Assembly (NCBI GenBank): GCA_033809415.1 | Contig: JAPXLT010000244.1 | Span: 1-7,361, forward strand | Reading direction: 5' to 3' | DNA length: 7,361 nt | Source of the DNA: JAQVUB01 sp033809415 | GTDB taxonomy: Bacteria > Verrucomicrobiota > Lentisphaeria > Oligosphaerales > Oligosphaeraceae | Part shown: in pieces, positions 1 through 7,105 of the stretch | How positions within the stretch are numbered: the stretch's first letter is position 1 | Layout: each line of letters starts with the position of its first letter | The notes under the pieces: generated by a model | Told to the model about the DNA's origin: nothing | Database searches by the model: none | The model's input: the letters and a program-made list of their open reading frames with translations, nothing else | Program-made: the position numbers and the translations under genes

Positions 1-2997
1 GAGTGGCGCCTTTTCCCTTCCCAATACCGCTACGATATCCTAAATAAAGTATATCAGGAAGGCTGCGGACTTCTGCTGATCAATACGGGCAAGCATCAGG
101 AACTCGATCAGCTTTTCGCCAAGACCGCTTGGAAGCCGGATTTGGGCTTTGCCAACTTGGAGGCGCTCGGCTATGTCCGCAATGGAAATGTACCGAAAAC
201 CAAAATTGCCGGCGTTGTTTTCGGCAAAGGACGGGTGCTTCGCTTGGATTGGCGTGCGATGAGTTCCCAAATGATCCTCACCCCATGGCAAGGCAATTAC
301 GATTTCGATTGGGAATACGATCATTATCTGGCCATCACTGCCAAAGCAATCCTGGCATGTGCCGGAAAATTTCAGGATGTCTTGCAAGCGCCGGAACAAG
401 TCATCAACCTACAAAGCGGCCTCGGTGGTCAGATGCTTAATTTCCCAATTGTCAAGGAAAACTCCATTCCGGCAAAAACACTCGAACTGCTCGCGTTTTC
501 CGAGCATGTGCCGCAAGGCCACCAGCTGGCTATGTTGACGAATCCAAGCGACCGCTTTTCCGGAGCAATTGAAGCGGGTCTTCCAGCCGGCGCCTATGTG
601 ATGCTGGCTGTCAGCCGCGATGAATCCGGACGCGTATGCAGCTGGCAGACCTTTCCCTTGCAAGTGACTTCACCATGCCGGATTTTATCCCTGTCTCTAC
701 CGAAAGATGCCTTTGCCAAGGCAGGCGACCGAATCGAGGTCAAGGTGCAACTGGAAGGGGCTTTCAATGCTGAAGTCCCACTGCTGGCGGAGGTCTATGA
801 TATCAATGGGCGCCTGGTTCTGCAACAAAAAATCCCCTATAGCGATGCGGCTGAGCAAACTTTTCATTTTCCAGCGCCCTACCCCTTAAGCAGCTGCCTG
901 TTTCGCCTGAAACTCAGCCTTGGAAACTGGTCTACGCAGAGCTGCTCGTTCACCGTGCAGGGACGCGAACGCCCGGCTTTCAGCTTCGGTGCCTGGGTCG
1001 AGTCACAAGCTTGTTATATTTCCTATCGCTTCTACCAGAGCATGGCGGCCAATGGCATCGATGGAATTTTCTACAGCAGTGCCCGAGGAGACCGCAAAGT
1101 CGCCGCCCCGCTGCTGGCCAAGACTGGCTTGTTCAGCATCCCGGAATTTTACTATTACAAGCCAAATCGGGACAAAAGTAATCCCGAAGCGCCTGTCAAC
1201 CGCAACAATCTCAATGCCCCGGAATTCCTGGCTGAACAACGCCGCAAAATGCAGGAACTCGCTCAGGTCTGGGCAAAATACGATGTTCACTGCTACACCG
1301 ATGGCAGCGATAAATCCCGGGGCGGAAACAGTTTTGATCCGCTGTCCAAAGAAACCTTCCGGAATTGGATGCAGAACCGCTACAAATCCATCCAAGCTCT
1401 GAATGCGAAGCTGGGGACTTCCTTCCAGACCTTCGCAGAATTAGATCCGCAACCTCTGGAAATATCGCGTGCCAGCGGCAACCTGCCATTGTGGATCGAG
1501 TACAACCGCTTTTTCGAGGAACGCTTCTTGAATTATTTCAAAGAGATGTTGCAAGTGGCAAAGGATGCCGACCTCAATGGAGAAGCCTGGCTGGGACCGG
1601 ATGGCTTTGGACGGCTGGACCCTTTCGAGTTTTCCGGCATGTATCAGCTGCTGAAAACCGTCAACTACTACAACCTCTACACTTATCAGGACCCTCCACA
1701 GATGGAAATAGGCCGTTCTTTGCTGCAATATTGCCCGCAGGTCAAATTCCGCACCATCTATGCAGGTTCATACGGAAACCAGTATATGAACTATGTATTC
1801 ATGCGCACCATCCCATGGTATATGCTCTTCCATGATTATACAGGCTTTTTCTGGTACATGGGAAATGGAAAACTGACTTACAGCTCCGAAGGCTGCATGG
1901 CTTTTATGCCGGACTTGCGCCCCAGCGAGGGCTTCCAGGTGGCCGCCAAGCAGATTGCTGAGCTGCGGCGCGGCCTCGCTCCCTTGGTGGCTGCATCCAA
2001 GCGCCAGCATGACCAGATAGCTATCCTGTACTGCAATACCAGCGTAGCCGCCGCCACCGTCCGTAAACAGGAGAATACCCTGCGGCGTTCATTCAGCGTA
2101 TTGCAGCAGCTTCTGGAAGACAGCGGACTGCAATATGACTACCTGCCACCCGAGGAAATGGGAAACGGCAGCTGGAAGCAGAATTACCGCGTTCTCTTTC
2201 TGCCATTTGCGCTCAGCCTCAGCCAGTCAACCCTGGCATCCATCGAAGAATTTGTCAAGGATGGCGGTCTGGTGATTGCTGACTGCGTTCCCGGAGAGTT
2301 TGATGATGTCCTGCGCCCTGGCCCGGCAAAAATGCTCGAGGGTCGTTTTCAACCGGAAAGCGGGAATTGGCGTTTGTATGATTGGAAAACCTACAGCAAA
2401 GTTCGCAAGAAGCAGAAACAAGGCACGGAAGCCCGCCAGCAACTGCTTGCTCTGCTCTCCGGCTATCGGACAAGCCGGACGCAGCTGCATGGCGGCGGAA
2501 TGGTCGAGGTGGAAAAGATCGAGTATCAATTACCATCAGGCGGCCTTCTCATCGCCCTGTTGAACTATCAGCCGGAAAGCCGCGAGTTGACGCTGGGTCT
2601 GCCAGCCGGGAAAGTCCTCTACGATCTTCGAGGGGCAGGAAAAATAGGCGTTGCCGACTCTCACACGCTGCTGCTACCTGGTGGAGAAGTCAAAATCTTT
2701 GCGTTGCTGGATGCGGAACTCCCTGCACTTGAACTGGAAAAACCGGACGCGGTCTTGCGCGGTGGTCTTGGCGCTTTCCGTCTCCGGAATGGAAAGCAGT
2801 CCAATGCCTATCACCTGCAATTTTTCGATGCGGCAGGGAAAGAGCGCCGTGAATATGCGAAAACACTGCTCTCGGGGGAAGAATACCTGCTCCGACCGGC
2901 TTTGAATGACCCTGTCGGAACTTGGCAAGTGCAGGCCAAAGACACAATTTCCGGCCAACTACATCAAGCCGAATTCATAGTCAAACCAGCACAATAA
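1..2997 (+). CDS. GH42-like multidomain glycoside hydrolase homologue, 5'-truncated by the window edge
   Basis: The frame is open from base 1 to the TAA at 2995-2997, giving 998 visible residues; the true start lies upstream. Numbering from base 1, I read these domains. Residues 1-120 look like a glutamine-amidotransferase-like fold (CGLLLINTG, then GKGRVLRLDW and an EYDHYLA helix). Residues 150-320 are two beta-sandwich segments. Residues 325-660 are a TIM-barrel-like region whose FDPLSKETFRNWMQNRYKS and following ALNAKLGTSF resemble the GH42 beta-galactosidase barrel. Residues 670-795 resemble the GH42 trimerisation domain (RVLFLPFALSLS, then IEEFVKDGGLVIAD). Residues 835-997 are C-terminal beta domains. 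The GH42 acid/base Asn-Glu pair is not evident; the corresponding stretch reads YTDGSD (432-437). The beta-7 nucleophile Glu is also not evident (RTIYAGSYG, 584-592). A role in polysaccharide breakdown or carbohydrate recognition is inferred. Enzyme activity and substrate cannot be assigned. No signal peptide can be judged because the N-terminus is missing. Confidence 0.8.
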   Translation, partial: EWRLFPSQYRYDILNKVYQEGCGLLLINTGKHQELDQLFAKTAWKPDLGFANLEALGYVRNGNVPKTKIAGVVFGKGRVLRLDWRAMSSQMILTPWQGNYDFDWEYDHYLAITAKAILACAGKFQDVLQAPEQVINLQSGLGGQMLNFPIVKENSIPAKTLELLAFSEHVPQGHQLAMLTNPSDRFSGAIEAGLPAGAYVMLAVSRDESGRVCSWQTFPLQVTSPCRILSLSLPKDAFAKAGDRIEVKVQLEGAFNAEVPLLAEVYDINGRLVLQQKIPYSDAAEQTFHFPAPYPLSSCLFRLKLSLGNWSTQSCSFTVQGRERPAFSFGAWVESQACYISYRFYQSMAANGIDGIFYSSARGDRKVAAPLLAKTGLFSIPEFYYYKPNRDKSNPEAPVNRNNLNAPEFLAEQRRKMQELAQVWAKYDVHCYTDGSDKSRGGNSFDPLSKETFRNWMQNRYKSIQALNAKLGTSFQTFAELDPQPLEISRASGNLPLWIEYNRFFEERFLNYFKEMLQVAKDADLNGEAWLGPDGFGRLDPFEFSGMYQLLKTVNYYNLYTYQDPPQMEIGRSLLQYCPQVKFRTIYAGSYGNQYMNYVFMRTIPWYMLFHDYTGFFWYMGNGKLTYSSEGCMAFMPDLRPSEGFQVAAKQIAELRRGLAPLVAASKRQHDQIAILYCNTSVAAATVRKQENTLRRSFSVLQQLLEDSGLQYDYLPPEEMGNGSWKQNYRVLFLPFALSLSQSTLASIEEFVKDGGLVIADCVPGEFDDVLRPGPAKMLEGRFQPESGNWRLYDWKTYSKVRKKQKQGTEARQQLLALLSGYRTSRTQLHGGGMVEVEKIEYQLPSGGLLIALLNYQPESRELTLGLPAGKVLYDLRGAGKIGVADSHTLLLPGGEVKIFALLDAELPALELEKPDAVLRGGLGAFRLRNGKQSNAYHLQFFDAAGKERREYAKTLLSGEEYLLRPALNDPVGTWQVQAKDTISGQLHQAEFIVKPAQ

Positions 2998-2998
2998 A

Positions 2999-3026
2999 CT
3001 TTCGTGCCTTTTCGTTGTTAAAGACT
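2999..3026 (+). repeat. Dispersed TTTTCGTG-type repeat, copy A
   Basis: This is two tandem 10-base units, CTTTCGTGCC then TTTTCGTTGT, followed by TAAAGACT and a run of eight T. The core TTTTCGTTGTTAAA (3009-3022) recurs exactly before priA (7238-7251) and, inverted, upstream of htpG. It fills the 20-base gap between two convergent genes and runs into the 3' end of the leftward one, whose stop codon (complement of 3018-3020) lies inside it. No GC-rich hairpin precedes the T-run, so I do not call it an intrinsic terminator. Confidence 0.7.
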
Positions 3027-4169
3027 TTTTTTTGTCAGCCATGGTGGCCAGAGTGGGGCGCCTAGGCTGGCGTTGGGGAAGCGCAAAGCCAGTAGTTGTT
3101 CCTCGTCCGGAGTTTCTGAAGATTTTATTTTAATGGCAAATGGCTGGTTTGCGGTGCAGGATTGCGCAATTCCATTCAGGAATATTTCCGTTTGTTCCGG
3201 AATCGGCATGAACGCCAGATAAAATTCGGCTTCCGAGTCCGGCTGTGGGCTGTCAAAGCTCATGATCAGCCAGGTAAAGCCATCCGAAGTCTGCGGCAGC
3301 CCCTGTTGCAGGTCTTCGCGAATGGCGGCAAAGCGCAACGGCACGGGGTTCAAGTTGCGCCAATCCGCAAGCGTCTTACCAGCTGCTGAAATCGGGGTGT
3401 TATCCGTTTCCCGAACCGCCATCCACAACGAAGGAAGGCACAGTTGCGGCCTTTCCAGTTGCGGCAATGCGATGAAAGGTTGCAGGGTTTCATCGGTCAT
3501 CTTCGCGGGCAGCAGCAACTCCGCCATCAGAGTCTCCTCAAGGCACCCGGCGAATTTCTGTTGAAATTCCCGGAATATCCGAAAGTGGTGCAAGGCGTCC
3601 TCGAGGTCACAGTCCTGGCTGCGATTGATTTTATTGATGAATCTCAGGACTTCAGAGAATTGTCGTTGCTGTTCATGAAAAACGAACAGCAGCTCCAATT
3701 GATGTTTCTGTTCTGAAGTCAGCCCCTCTTTTCCCAGAGCCTCATAGAGGAATCTAACCGTAGCCCGGAAGTCTTCTTCCGTCAGTACCATCATCCATGG
3801 AGATGGCGGCAAGGAAAAGGCGGGCGGAAAATCCATCACAAGAGGCAATTCCCGCTGTAAGATTTCGCTCCATGCATGGCAGTAGTCTTCCAAGGCGTCA
3901 CTGGCCGGGCCGAGGTCTTTCCGGCGAATTTGCGGAGCCGGATCGAGATCGCTTTTAGTTGCAGCGAAATAGACGGGCGCTGGCGGCAGGAAAAGGTTAA
4001 GCCCATCGCTGTGGCTGGTGGCCGTCATTGCAATGCCCTGCCAGTCATTCTGCCAAATCGCAAGTGCATTTTGCGGCGGAGATATCTTCCGGCAAGAGCA
4101 AAGCATGCTGAAAGACATCAGCACAAGGGCAAAGAAGCCTTTCATCGAGAAAAGATTGTTGCAACCCAT
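3018..4169 (-). CDS. Probable lipoprotein of unknown function with a sugar-binding-like C-terminus
   Basis: This is a 383-residue protein. Residues 9-26 form a short lysine-led hydrophobic stretch ending LCSC, a plausible lipobox with Cys26 as the lipidated residue, so export and membrane anchoring are likely. The upstream ATG at 4169 is preferred because GAGG sits 7 bases before it, overlapping the stop of the preceding gene. The internal ATG at 4145, which would give a more compact signal peptide (MKGFFALVL), has no visible ribosome site. The middle (about 100-220) is largely helical, with charged and glutamine-rich stretches. The last 100 residues (FYLAFMPIPEQTEIFLNG, a PFAIKIK-like strand, LLALRFPN, then PLWPPW) resemble the jelly-roll sugar-binding domain of GH2-type enzymes. 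That similarity is weak and by eye only. No catalytic domain is recognised. The gene lies 9 bases after the membrane-protein gene and is probably co-translated with it. Its stop codon falls inside an intergenic repeat. Confidence 0.75.
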   Translation of the reverse strand: MGCNNLFSMKGFFALVLMSFSMLCSCRKISPPQNALAIWQNDWQGIAMTATSHSDGLNLFLPPAPVYFAATKSDLDPAPQIRRKDLGPASDALEDYCHAWSEILQRELPLVMDFPPAFSLPPSPWMMVLTEEDFRATVRFLYEALGKEGLTSEQKHQLELLFVFHEQQRQFSEVLRFINKINRSQDCDLEDALHHFRIFREFQQKFAGCLEETLMAELLLPAKMTDETLQPFIALPQLERPQLCLPSLWMAVRETDNTPISAAGKTLADWRNLNPVPLRFAAIREDLQQGLPQTSDGFTWLIMSFDSPQPDSEAEFYLAFMPIPEQTEIFLNGIAQSCTANQPFAIKIKSSETPDEEQLLALRFPNASLGAPLWPPWLTKKSL

Positions 4170-4176
4170 CGTCAGG

Positions 4177-4182
4177 CCTCAC
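4177..4182 (-). promoter_or_regulatory. Ribosome binding site overlapping a stop codon
   Basis: On the minus strand GTGAGG ends 7 bases before the lipoprotein ATG at 4169 and contains the TGA stop of the membrane gene (4181-4179). A ribosome finishing the first gene would sit on the start region of the second, which suggests translational coupling. The site also decides the choice of the 4169 start. Confidence 0.55.
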
Positions 4183-4913
4183 TGGGATTTTTTAAGTTTA
4201 CGAAAGGCTTTGAGCCGACTGTAAAGAATATAGCTGAGAATCAGCAATGCCACACCCAGCGACAGGAATTTCAACCAGCCTGCGCTGACAAAGCGGGAAA
4301 GCTGATCCCAAAAGAAAACCCAGGTTATGATCGAGGTCAGGCTGGCCGAGATCACCGTGAGCAAATTGACAAAAATCCCCAGCCCGATCAGACGCCCAAG
4401 AATCGAGCCGACAATCGGCCCAGTCATAAACAACGGTATCCAGACAAAGAGAAAAAGCCCAGGCACACCCAGGCGTACCCAGGTATGCTTCTGGGAATTG
4501 GCCGATTCCTGCAAGTCGTGAAAGGCCTCCTCGAGATAAGGAATTTTCAGCAATTTGCGGCAGGAAAGGCAGAAAAAGCCATAGACCAGGGTAACGATGC
4601 CGGTGGAAGTCAACGCATTGATCAGCACATTTTCCCAAGCGCTGTAATACTGGGAAGCAGCGCAGGTGCCCACGCCGGGAATCACCCCGCCGATTAAATG
4701 CGCAGCAACAGTGCCTAAAAGAACCCCGGCCTTTTTCTGAGCACCGGCAACATCGCTGGACATCAGCCCAAAATACCACAGCAACAACCAGCCAAAGCAG
4801 AAAACGGAAAGCAAAATGATCCAGATTTCCGGCAACTGAATCCAGTGATGCCATTTGGCTACCTTAGTGGTCGCATTGTCAGACTCTTCCAATCCCATCG
4901 TATCTTTTTCCAT
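4179..4913 (-). CDS. Putative small multidrug-export family membrane protein (PF06695-like)
   Basis: This is a 244-residue integral membrane protein starting at ATG 4913 (MEKDTMGLEES), with AGGT 5 bases upstream. The frame can extend to a GTG at 4934, but that start lies in a G-rich tract with no ribosome site. After a polar 20-30-residue N-terminus come about five or six hydrophobic segments: WIILLSVFCFGWLLLWYF, a glycine-rich GTVAAHLIGGVIPGVG, a segment around TGIVTLVYGFF, GVPGLFLFVWIPLFMTGPI with the following GSILGRLIGLGIF, ASLTSIITWVFFW, and FLSLGVALLILSYILY. The GLFLFVWIPL...TGPIVGSILGRLIGL block matches the hallmark of the PF06695 family (L-F-V-A-I-P-L then T-G-A and G-L-R). The family name is historical, and transport of drugs is not shown for most members. 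The C-terminus is basic (RLKAFRKLKKSQ), so probably cytoplasmic. It precedes a lipoprotein gene by 9 bases, so the two may work together at the envelope. Confidence 0.7.
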   Translation of the reverse strand: MEKDTMGLEESDNATTKVAKWHHWIQLPEIWIILLSVFCFGWLLLWYFGLMSSDVAGAQKKAGVLLGTVAAHLIGGVIPGVGTCAASQYYSAWENVLINALTSTGIVTLVYGFFCLSCRKLLKIPYLEEAFHDLQESANSQKHTWVRLGVPGLFLFVWIPLFMTGPIVGSILGRLIGLGIFVNLLTVISASLTSIITWVFFWDQLSRFVSAGWLKFLSLGVALLILSYILYSRLKAFRKLKKSQ

Positions 4914-4929
4914 AATTACCTGAAATCCA

Positions 4930-4964
4930 CCCACCCAAGCCGCCCCACCCTAGCCCCCCCGCCC
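4930..4964 (-). promoter_or_regulatory. Predicted G-quadruplex in the leader of the membrane-protein gene
   Basis: On the minus strand this stretch has six runs of at least three G (complement of 4962-4964, 4954-4960, 4948-4950, 4943-4946, 4934-4936 and 4930-4932), separated by loops of 1, 3, 1, 6 and 1 bases. That satisfies the usual four-run quadruplex pattern with spare runs. It ends about 16 bases before the ATG at 4913 and just before its AGGT ribosome site, so folding in mRNA could affect translation. Folding and function are inferred. Confidence 0.5.
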
Positions 4965-5004
4965 GCTCTGTCCGTCCCACCCTAGCCCCCCCCGCTCTGT
5001 CCGT
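4944..5004. repeat. Imperfect tandem repeat with C-runs (two copies)
   Basis: Copy 1 (4944-4975, 32 bases) and copy 2 (4976-5004, 29 bases) both begin CCCACCCTAG, continue into a run of seven or eight C, and end GCTCTGTCCGT. Copy 2 differs by a net 3-base loss around the C-run, as expected from slippage. The array directly joins a second, different 32-base tandem repeat via a linker, and shares the TCCGTCC word with it. Confidence 0.75.
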
Positions 5005-5020
5005 CCCCTTCCGTCCGCCC

Positions 5021-5091
5021 CGCCGTCTCCGTCCTGTGGGCGGTCTTTAGCCCGCCGTCTCCGTCCTGTGGGCGGTCTTTAGCCCGCCGTC
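5021..5091. repeat. 32-bp exact tandem repeat overlapping the htpG 3' end
   Basis: Two identical 32-base units (5021-5052 and 5053-5084) begin CGCCGTCTCC and end GGTCTTTAGCC. They are followed by a 7-base partial third copy (CGCCGTC, 5085-5091). In the htpG direction, CCGCC and GGCGG alternate through the array, so short 5-bp hairpins can form in two registers. No U-run follows, so this is not a classic terminator, though the structure could slow polymerase or protect the 3' end. The htpG stop codon and its final Thr-Ala-Gly codons are inside the array. Confidence 0.85.
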
Positions 5092-7031
5092 CTGCTTCCC
5101 TCTTCGGCCATCAGCGCGCTGACTTTTCTGGCGAAGGACAGGGGGTCTTCGATCGGCAGTTGTGCCATCAGCAGTGCCTGATCATAGAGCAAGTGCGCGT
5201 ATTCCTCGAGCTTCGGATGCTTATTGTCCTTTTCATGCAGCTTGCGCATGACTTCGATCAAAGCATGATCTGGGTTCAACTCGAGGATGCGTTTCGAGGA
5301 AGGTACATCCTGATTCATCGCCTTGAGGATTTTCTCCATCTGCACGCCCATTGACCATTCATCACTGACCAGGCAGCATGCACTCTCGGTCAGGCGTTTG
5401 GAAAAACGCACTTCCTTGACTTTATCCTTCAGAATTTCGCTGAGCCGAGCCATCATATCCTTGTTTTCCTCGATGGCTTTCTTGCGGCTTTCCTCCTTGG
5501 CCTTTTTCTCCTCCTCGCTATCCAGATCGACATCGCCTTTACTGATGCTGACCAGCTTCTTTTCCTGGAAGGTGCTGATGTCATTGACGATCCATTCATC
5601 AATCGGATCCGTCATGAAAAGCACTTCATAGCCCTTGCTGCGGAAAATCTCGAGCTGCGGAGAATTTTCGGCGGCGCGGCGGTCTTCGGCGGTCACATAA
5701 TAGATGTCCTTCTGCGCCTCGGGCATGCGCTTGACATACTCCTCGAGCGAAGTGCGCTTGCCCGCCTCGGTCATCGAAGTCTCGAACAGCAGGAGACCCA
5801 GCAGGCGTTCGCGGTTTTCAAAGTCGCTGTGCAGGCCCTCTTTGATGATTTTGCCGAAATTGCTCCAGAAGGTATCATAGCGCTCCGGCTGTTTTTCCTT
5901 CATTTCAGTCAAGGTATCAAGCACTTTTTTGGTGATATTCTTGCGAATGATCCTGATGGCGCGGGCCTCCTGAAGCATTTCGCGGGAGACATTCAGCGGC
6001 AGATCGGAGGAATCGACGACACCGCGCAGGAAACGCAGATAACTCGGCAGCAGTTCTTCGCAATTGTTGGTAATAAAGACCCGGTGAACATACAGCTGCA
6101 AGCCCTTGTCCTTTTGCTCCGGCATGAAAAACTCGATGCCGACGCGTTGTGGAATATAGACGAGCGCCTTGAATTCCGCATGCCCCTCGACATTCCAGTG
6201 GATCGTCTCGAAAGGCTCTTGGAAATCATGGCTGATATGCTTGTAGAATTCGTCATAATCCTCTTTCGTGATCTCGTCCTTCGGACGCAGCCAGATCGCC
6301 TTGCGTGAATTCAGCGTCTCTTCCGTCACCGTCACCTTCTTCTCAGCGCCCTCGATTGGCTTGCCGTCTTCATCACGCTCGACTTCCTCACGGGTGATAT
6401 CCATGCAGATCGGATGCTCGACAAAGTCCGAATACTTCTTGACGATCTTGCGGATTTTCCACTCCTCGAGAAATTCCGCGTGTTCTTCGTTCAAATGCAG
6501 AATCACATCCGTGCCGCGCTTCTCACGCTCGGCAGGCTCGAGTGTATAGAAACCATCTCCGGAAGATTCCCAGCGCACTGCGCTTTTGGGGTCCCCGGCG
6601 CGGCGGGTCAGGACTGTGACCTTGTCGGCAACCATGAACGCTGAATAGAAGCCCACACCAAACTGGCCGATCAATTCCGGCGGCAGGCTCTCCTTGTTTT
6701 CCTGAAGCTGTTCGAGAAAACGTTTCGTGCCGGAGTTGGCAACCGTACCGATATTGTTCTCGACTTCCTCGGCGCTCATTCCGATGCCATTGTCAGAAAT
6801 CGTCAGCAGCTTGGCGTCTGTATCCACCGAAATTTTGATCTTCCACTCCGGATCATTCTCGAGGATGCTCTGATCTTTCAGCGATTCAAAGCGCGCCCGG
6901 TCAATCGCATCCGAGGCATTTGACAGCAATTCCCGCAGAAAAATCTCCTTATTCGAGTATAGGGAATGAATTACCAGGTCCAGCAATCGCTGCACTTCTG
7001 TCTTAAATTGATATTTTTTGCTCATCGACAT
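5079..7031 (-). CDS. htpG: Molecular chaperone HtpG (bacterial Hsp90)
   Basis: This is a full-length, 650-residue cytoplasmic ATP-dependent chaperone, a little longer than the roughly 624 residues of the E. coli protein. The N-terminal GHKL ATPase is intact: ELLSNASDAIDR (Glu34, Asn38), ISDNGIGM (Asp80), GTVANSGTKRF, the glycine-rich lid IGQFGVGFYSAF (121-132) and GTDVILHL (Thr174). A charged segment at 213-237 links it to the middle domain, which carries YKHISHDF and the ATP-contacting arginine in PLNVSREMLQ (Arg350). The C-terminal dimerisation domain follows a second charged stretch (about 505-530) and includes ELNPDHALIEVM and LLYDQALL. There is no eukaryotic-style MEEVD tail. AGGAG lies 4 bases before the ATG at 7031 and 10 bases before the in-frame ATG at 7025, so either could be the start. 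Its last codons lie in a tandem repeat. It probably has its own promoter in the AT-rich region shared with priA. Confidence 0.97.
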   Translation of the reverse strand: MSMSKKYQFKTEVQRLLDLVIHSLYSNKEIFLRELLSNASDAIDRARFESLKDQSILENDPEWKIKISVDTDAKLLTISDNGIGMSAEEVENNIGTVANSGTKRFLEQLQENKESLPPELIGQFGVGFYSAFMVADKVTVLTRRAGDPKSAVRWESSGDGFYTLEPAEREKRGTDVILHLNEEHAEFLEEWKIRKIVKKYSDFVEHPICMDITREEVERDEDGKPIEGAEKKVTVTEETLNSRKAIWLRPKDEITKEDYDEFYKHISHDFQEPFETIHWNVEGHAEFKALVYIPQRVGIEFFMPEQKDKGLQLYVHRVFITNNCEELLPSYLRFLRGVVDSSDLPLNVSREMLQEARAIRIIRKNITKKVLDTLTEMKEKQPERYDTFWSNFGKIIKEGLHSDFENRERLLGLLLFETSMTEAGKRTSLEEYVKRMPEAQKDIYYVTAEDRRAAENSPQLEIFRSKGYEVLFMTDPIDEWIVNDISTFQEKKLVSISKGDVDLDSEEEKKAKEESRKKAIEENKDMMARLSEILKDKVKEVRFSKRLTESACCLVSDEWSMGVQMEKILKAMNQDVPSSKRILELNPDHALIEVMRKLHEKDNKHPKLEEYAHLLYDQALLMAQLPIEDPLSFARKVSALMAEEGSRTAG

Positions 7032-7035
7032 ATTT

Positions 7036-7040
7036 CTCCT
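7036..7040 (-). promoter_or_regulatory. htpG ribosome binding site
   Basis: AGGAG on the minus strand, within AAAGGAG, is 4 bases from the ATG at 7031 and 10 bases from the one at 7025. Usual spacing is 5-10 bases, so the site does not settle which start is used; the second ATG would give a protein beginning MSKKYQFKTEV. Confidence 0.6.
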
Positions 7041-7057
7041 TTCAAAGTGAAGTAATT

Positions 7058-7085
7058 AATATAAGGTCACAGCACTTTTTAACAA
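7058..7085 (-). promoter_or_regulatory. Candidate sigma70-type promoter of htpG
   Basis: On the minus strand TTGTTA (complement of 7080-7085) and TATATT (complement of 7058-7063) are 16 bases apart. They match TTGACA at four of six and TATAAT at five of six positions. Transcription would begin near 7051, giving a leader of about 20 bases with the ribosome site in it. The -35-like hexamer lies in the repeat core that recurs elsewhere in the window. I see no CIRCE-type heat-shock operator. This is inference from spacing and consensus only. Confidence 0.4.
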
Positions 7086-7105
7086 CGAAAAACAGCAAAA
7101 ACACT
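7074..7105 (-). repeat. Dispersed TTTTCGTG-type repeat, copy C (degenerate)
   Basis: Read on the minus strand this ends with the exact core TTTTCGTTGTTAAAAAGT (complement of 7074-7091), preceded by degenerate T-rich units resembling TTTTTGCTG and TTTTAGTGT. It is in the opposite orientation to copies A and B and lies 43-74 bases upstream of the htpG ATG. Confidence 0.6.

Noticed and set aside
142..2997. A complete 951-residue gene starting at TTG 142
   Set aside because: The frame stays open to base 1 and the upstream residues (CGLLLINTG region) fit the same domain, so the gene is cut by the window edge and the TTG is internal.
3019..3033. T-run as an intrinsic terminator for the GH42-like gene
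   Set aside because: Eight T follow the stop region, but no GC-rich stem precedes them. The T-run also encodes lysines of the convergent gene.
3876..4697. A 273-codon open frame on the + strand
   Set aside because: It lies antisense across the lipoprotein and membrane-protein genes, and its product is a low-complexity K/R/Q/H-rich sequence without recognisable features. The minus-strand genes have a lipobox, membrane segments and a ribosome site.
4179..4934. GTG start at 4934 for the membrane-protein gene
   Set aside because: It adds seven residues translated from the G-rich repeat border and has no ribosome site; the ATG at 4913 has AGGT at suitable spacing.
4935..5091. CRISPR array from the 32-bp repeats
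   Set aside because: The copies are directly adjacent with no spacers and no cas genes are nearby, so this is a simple tandem repeat.
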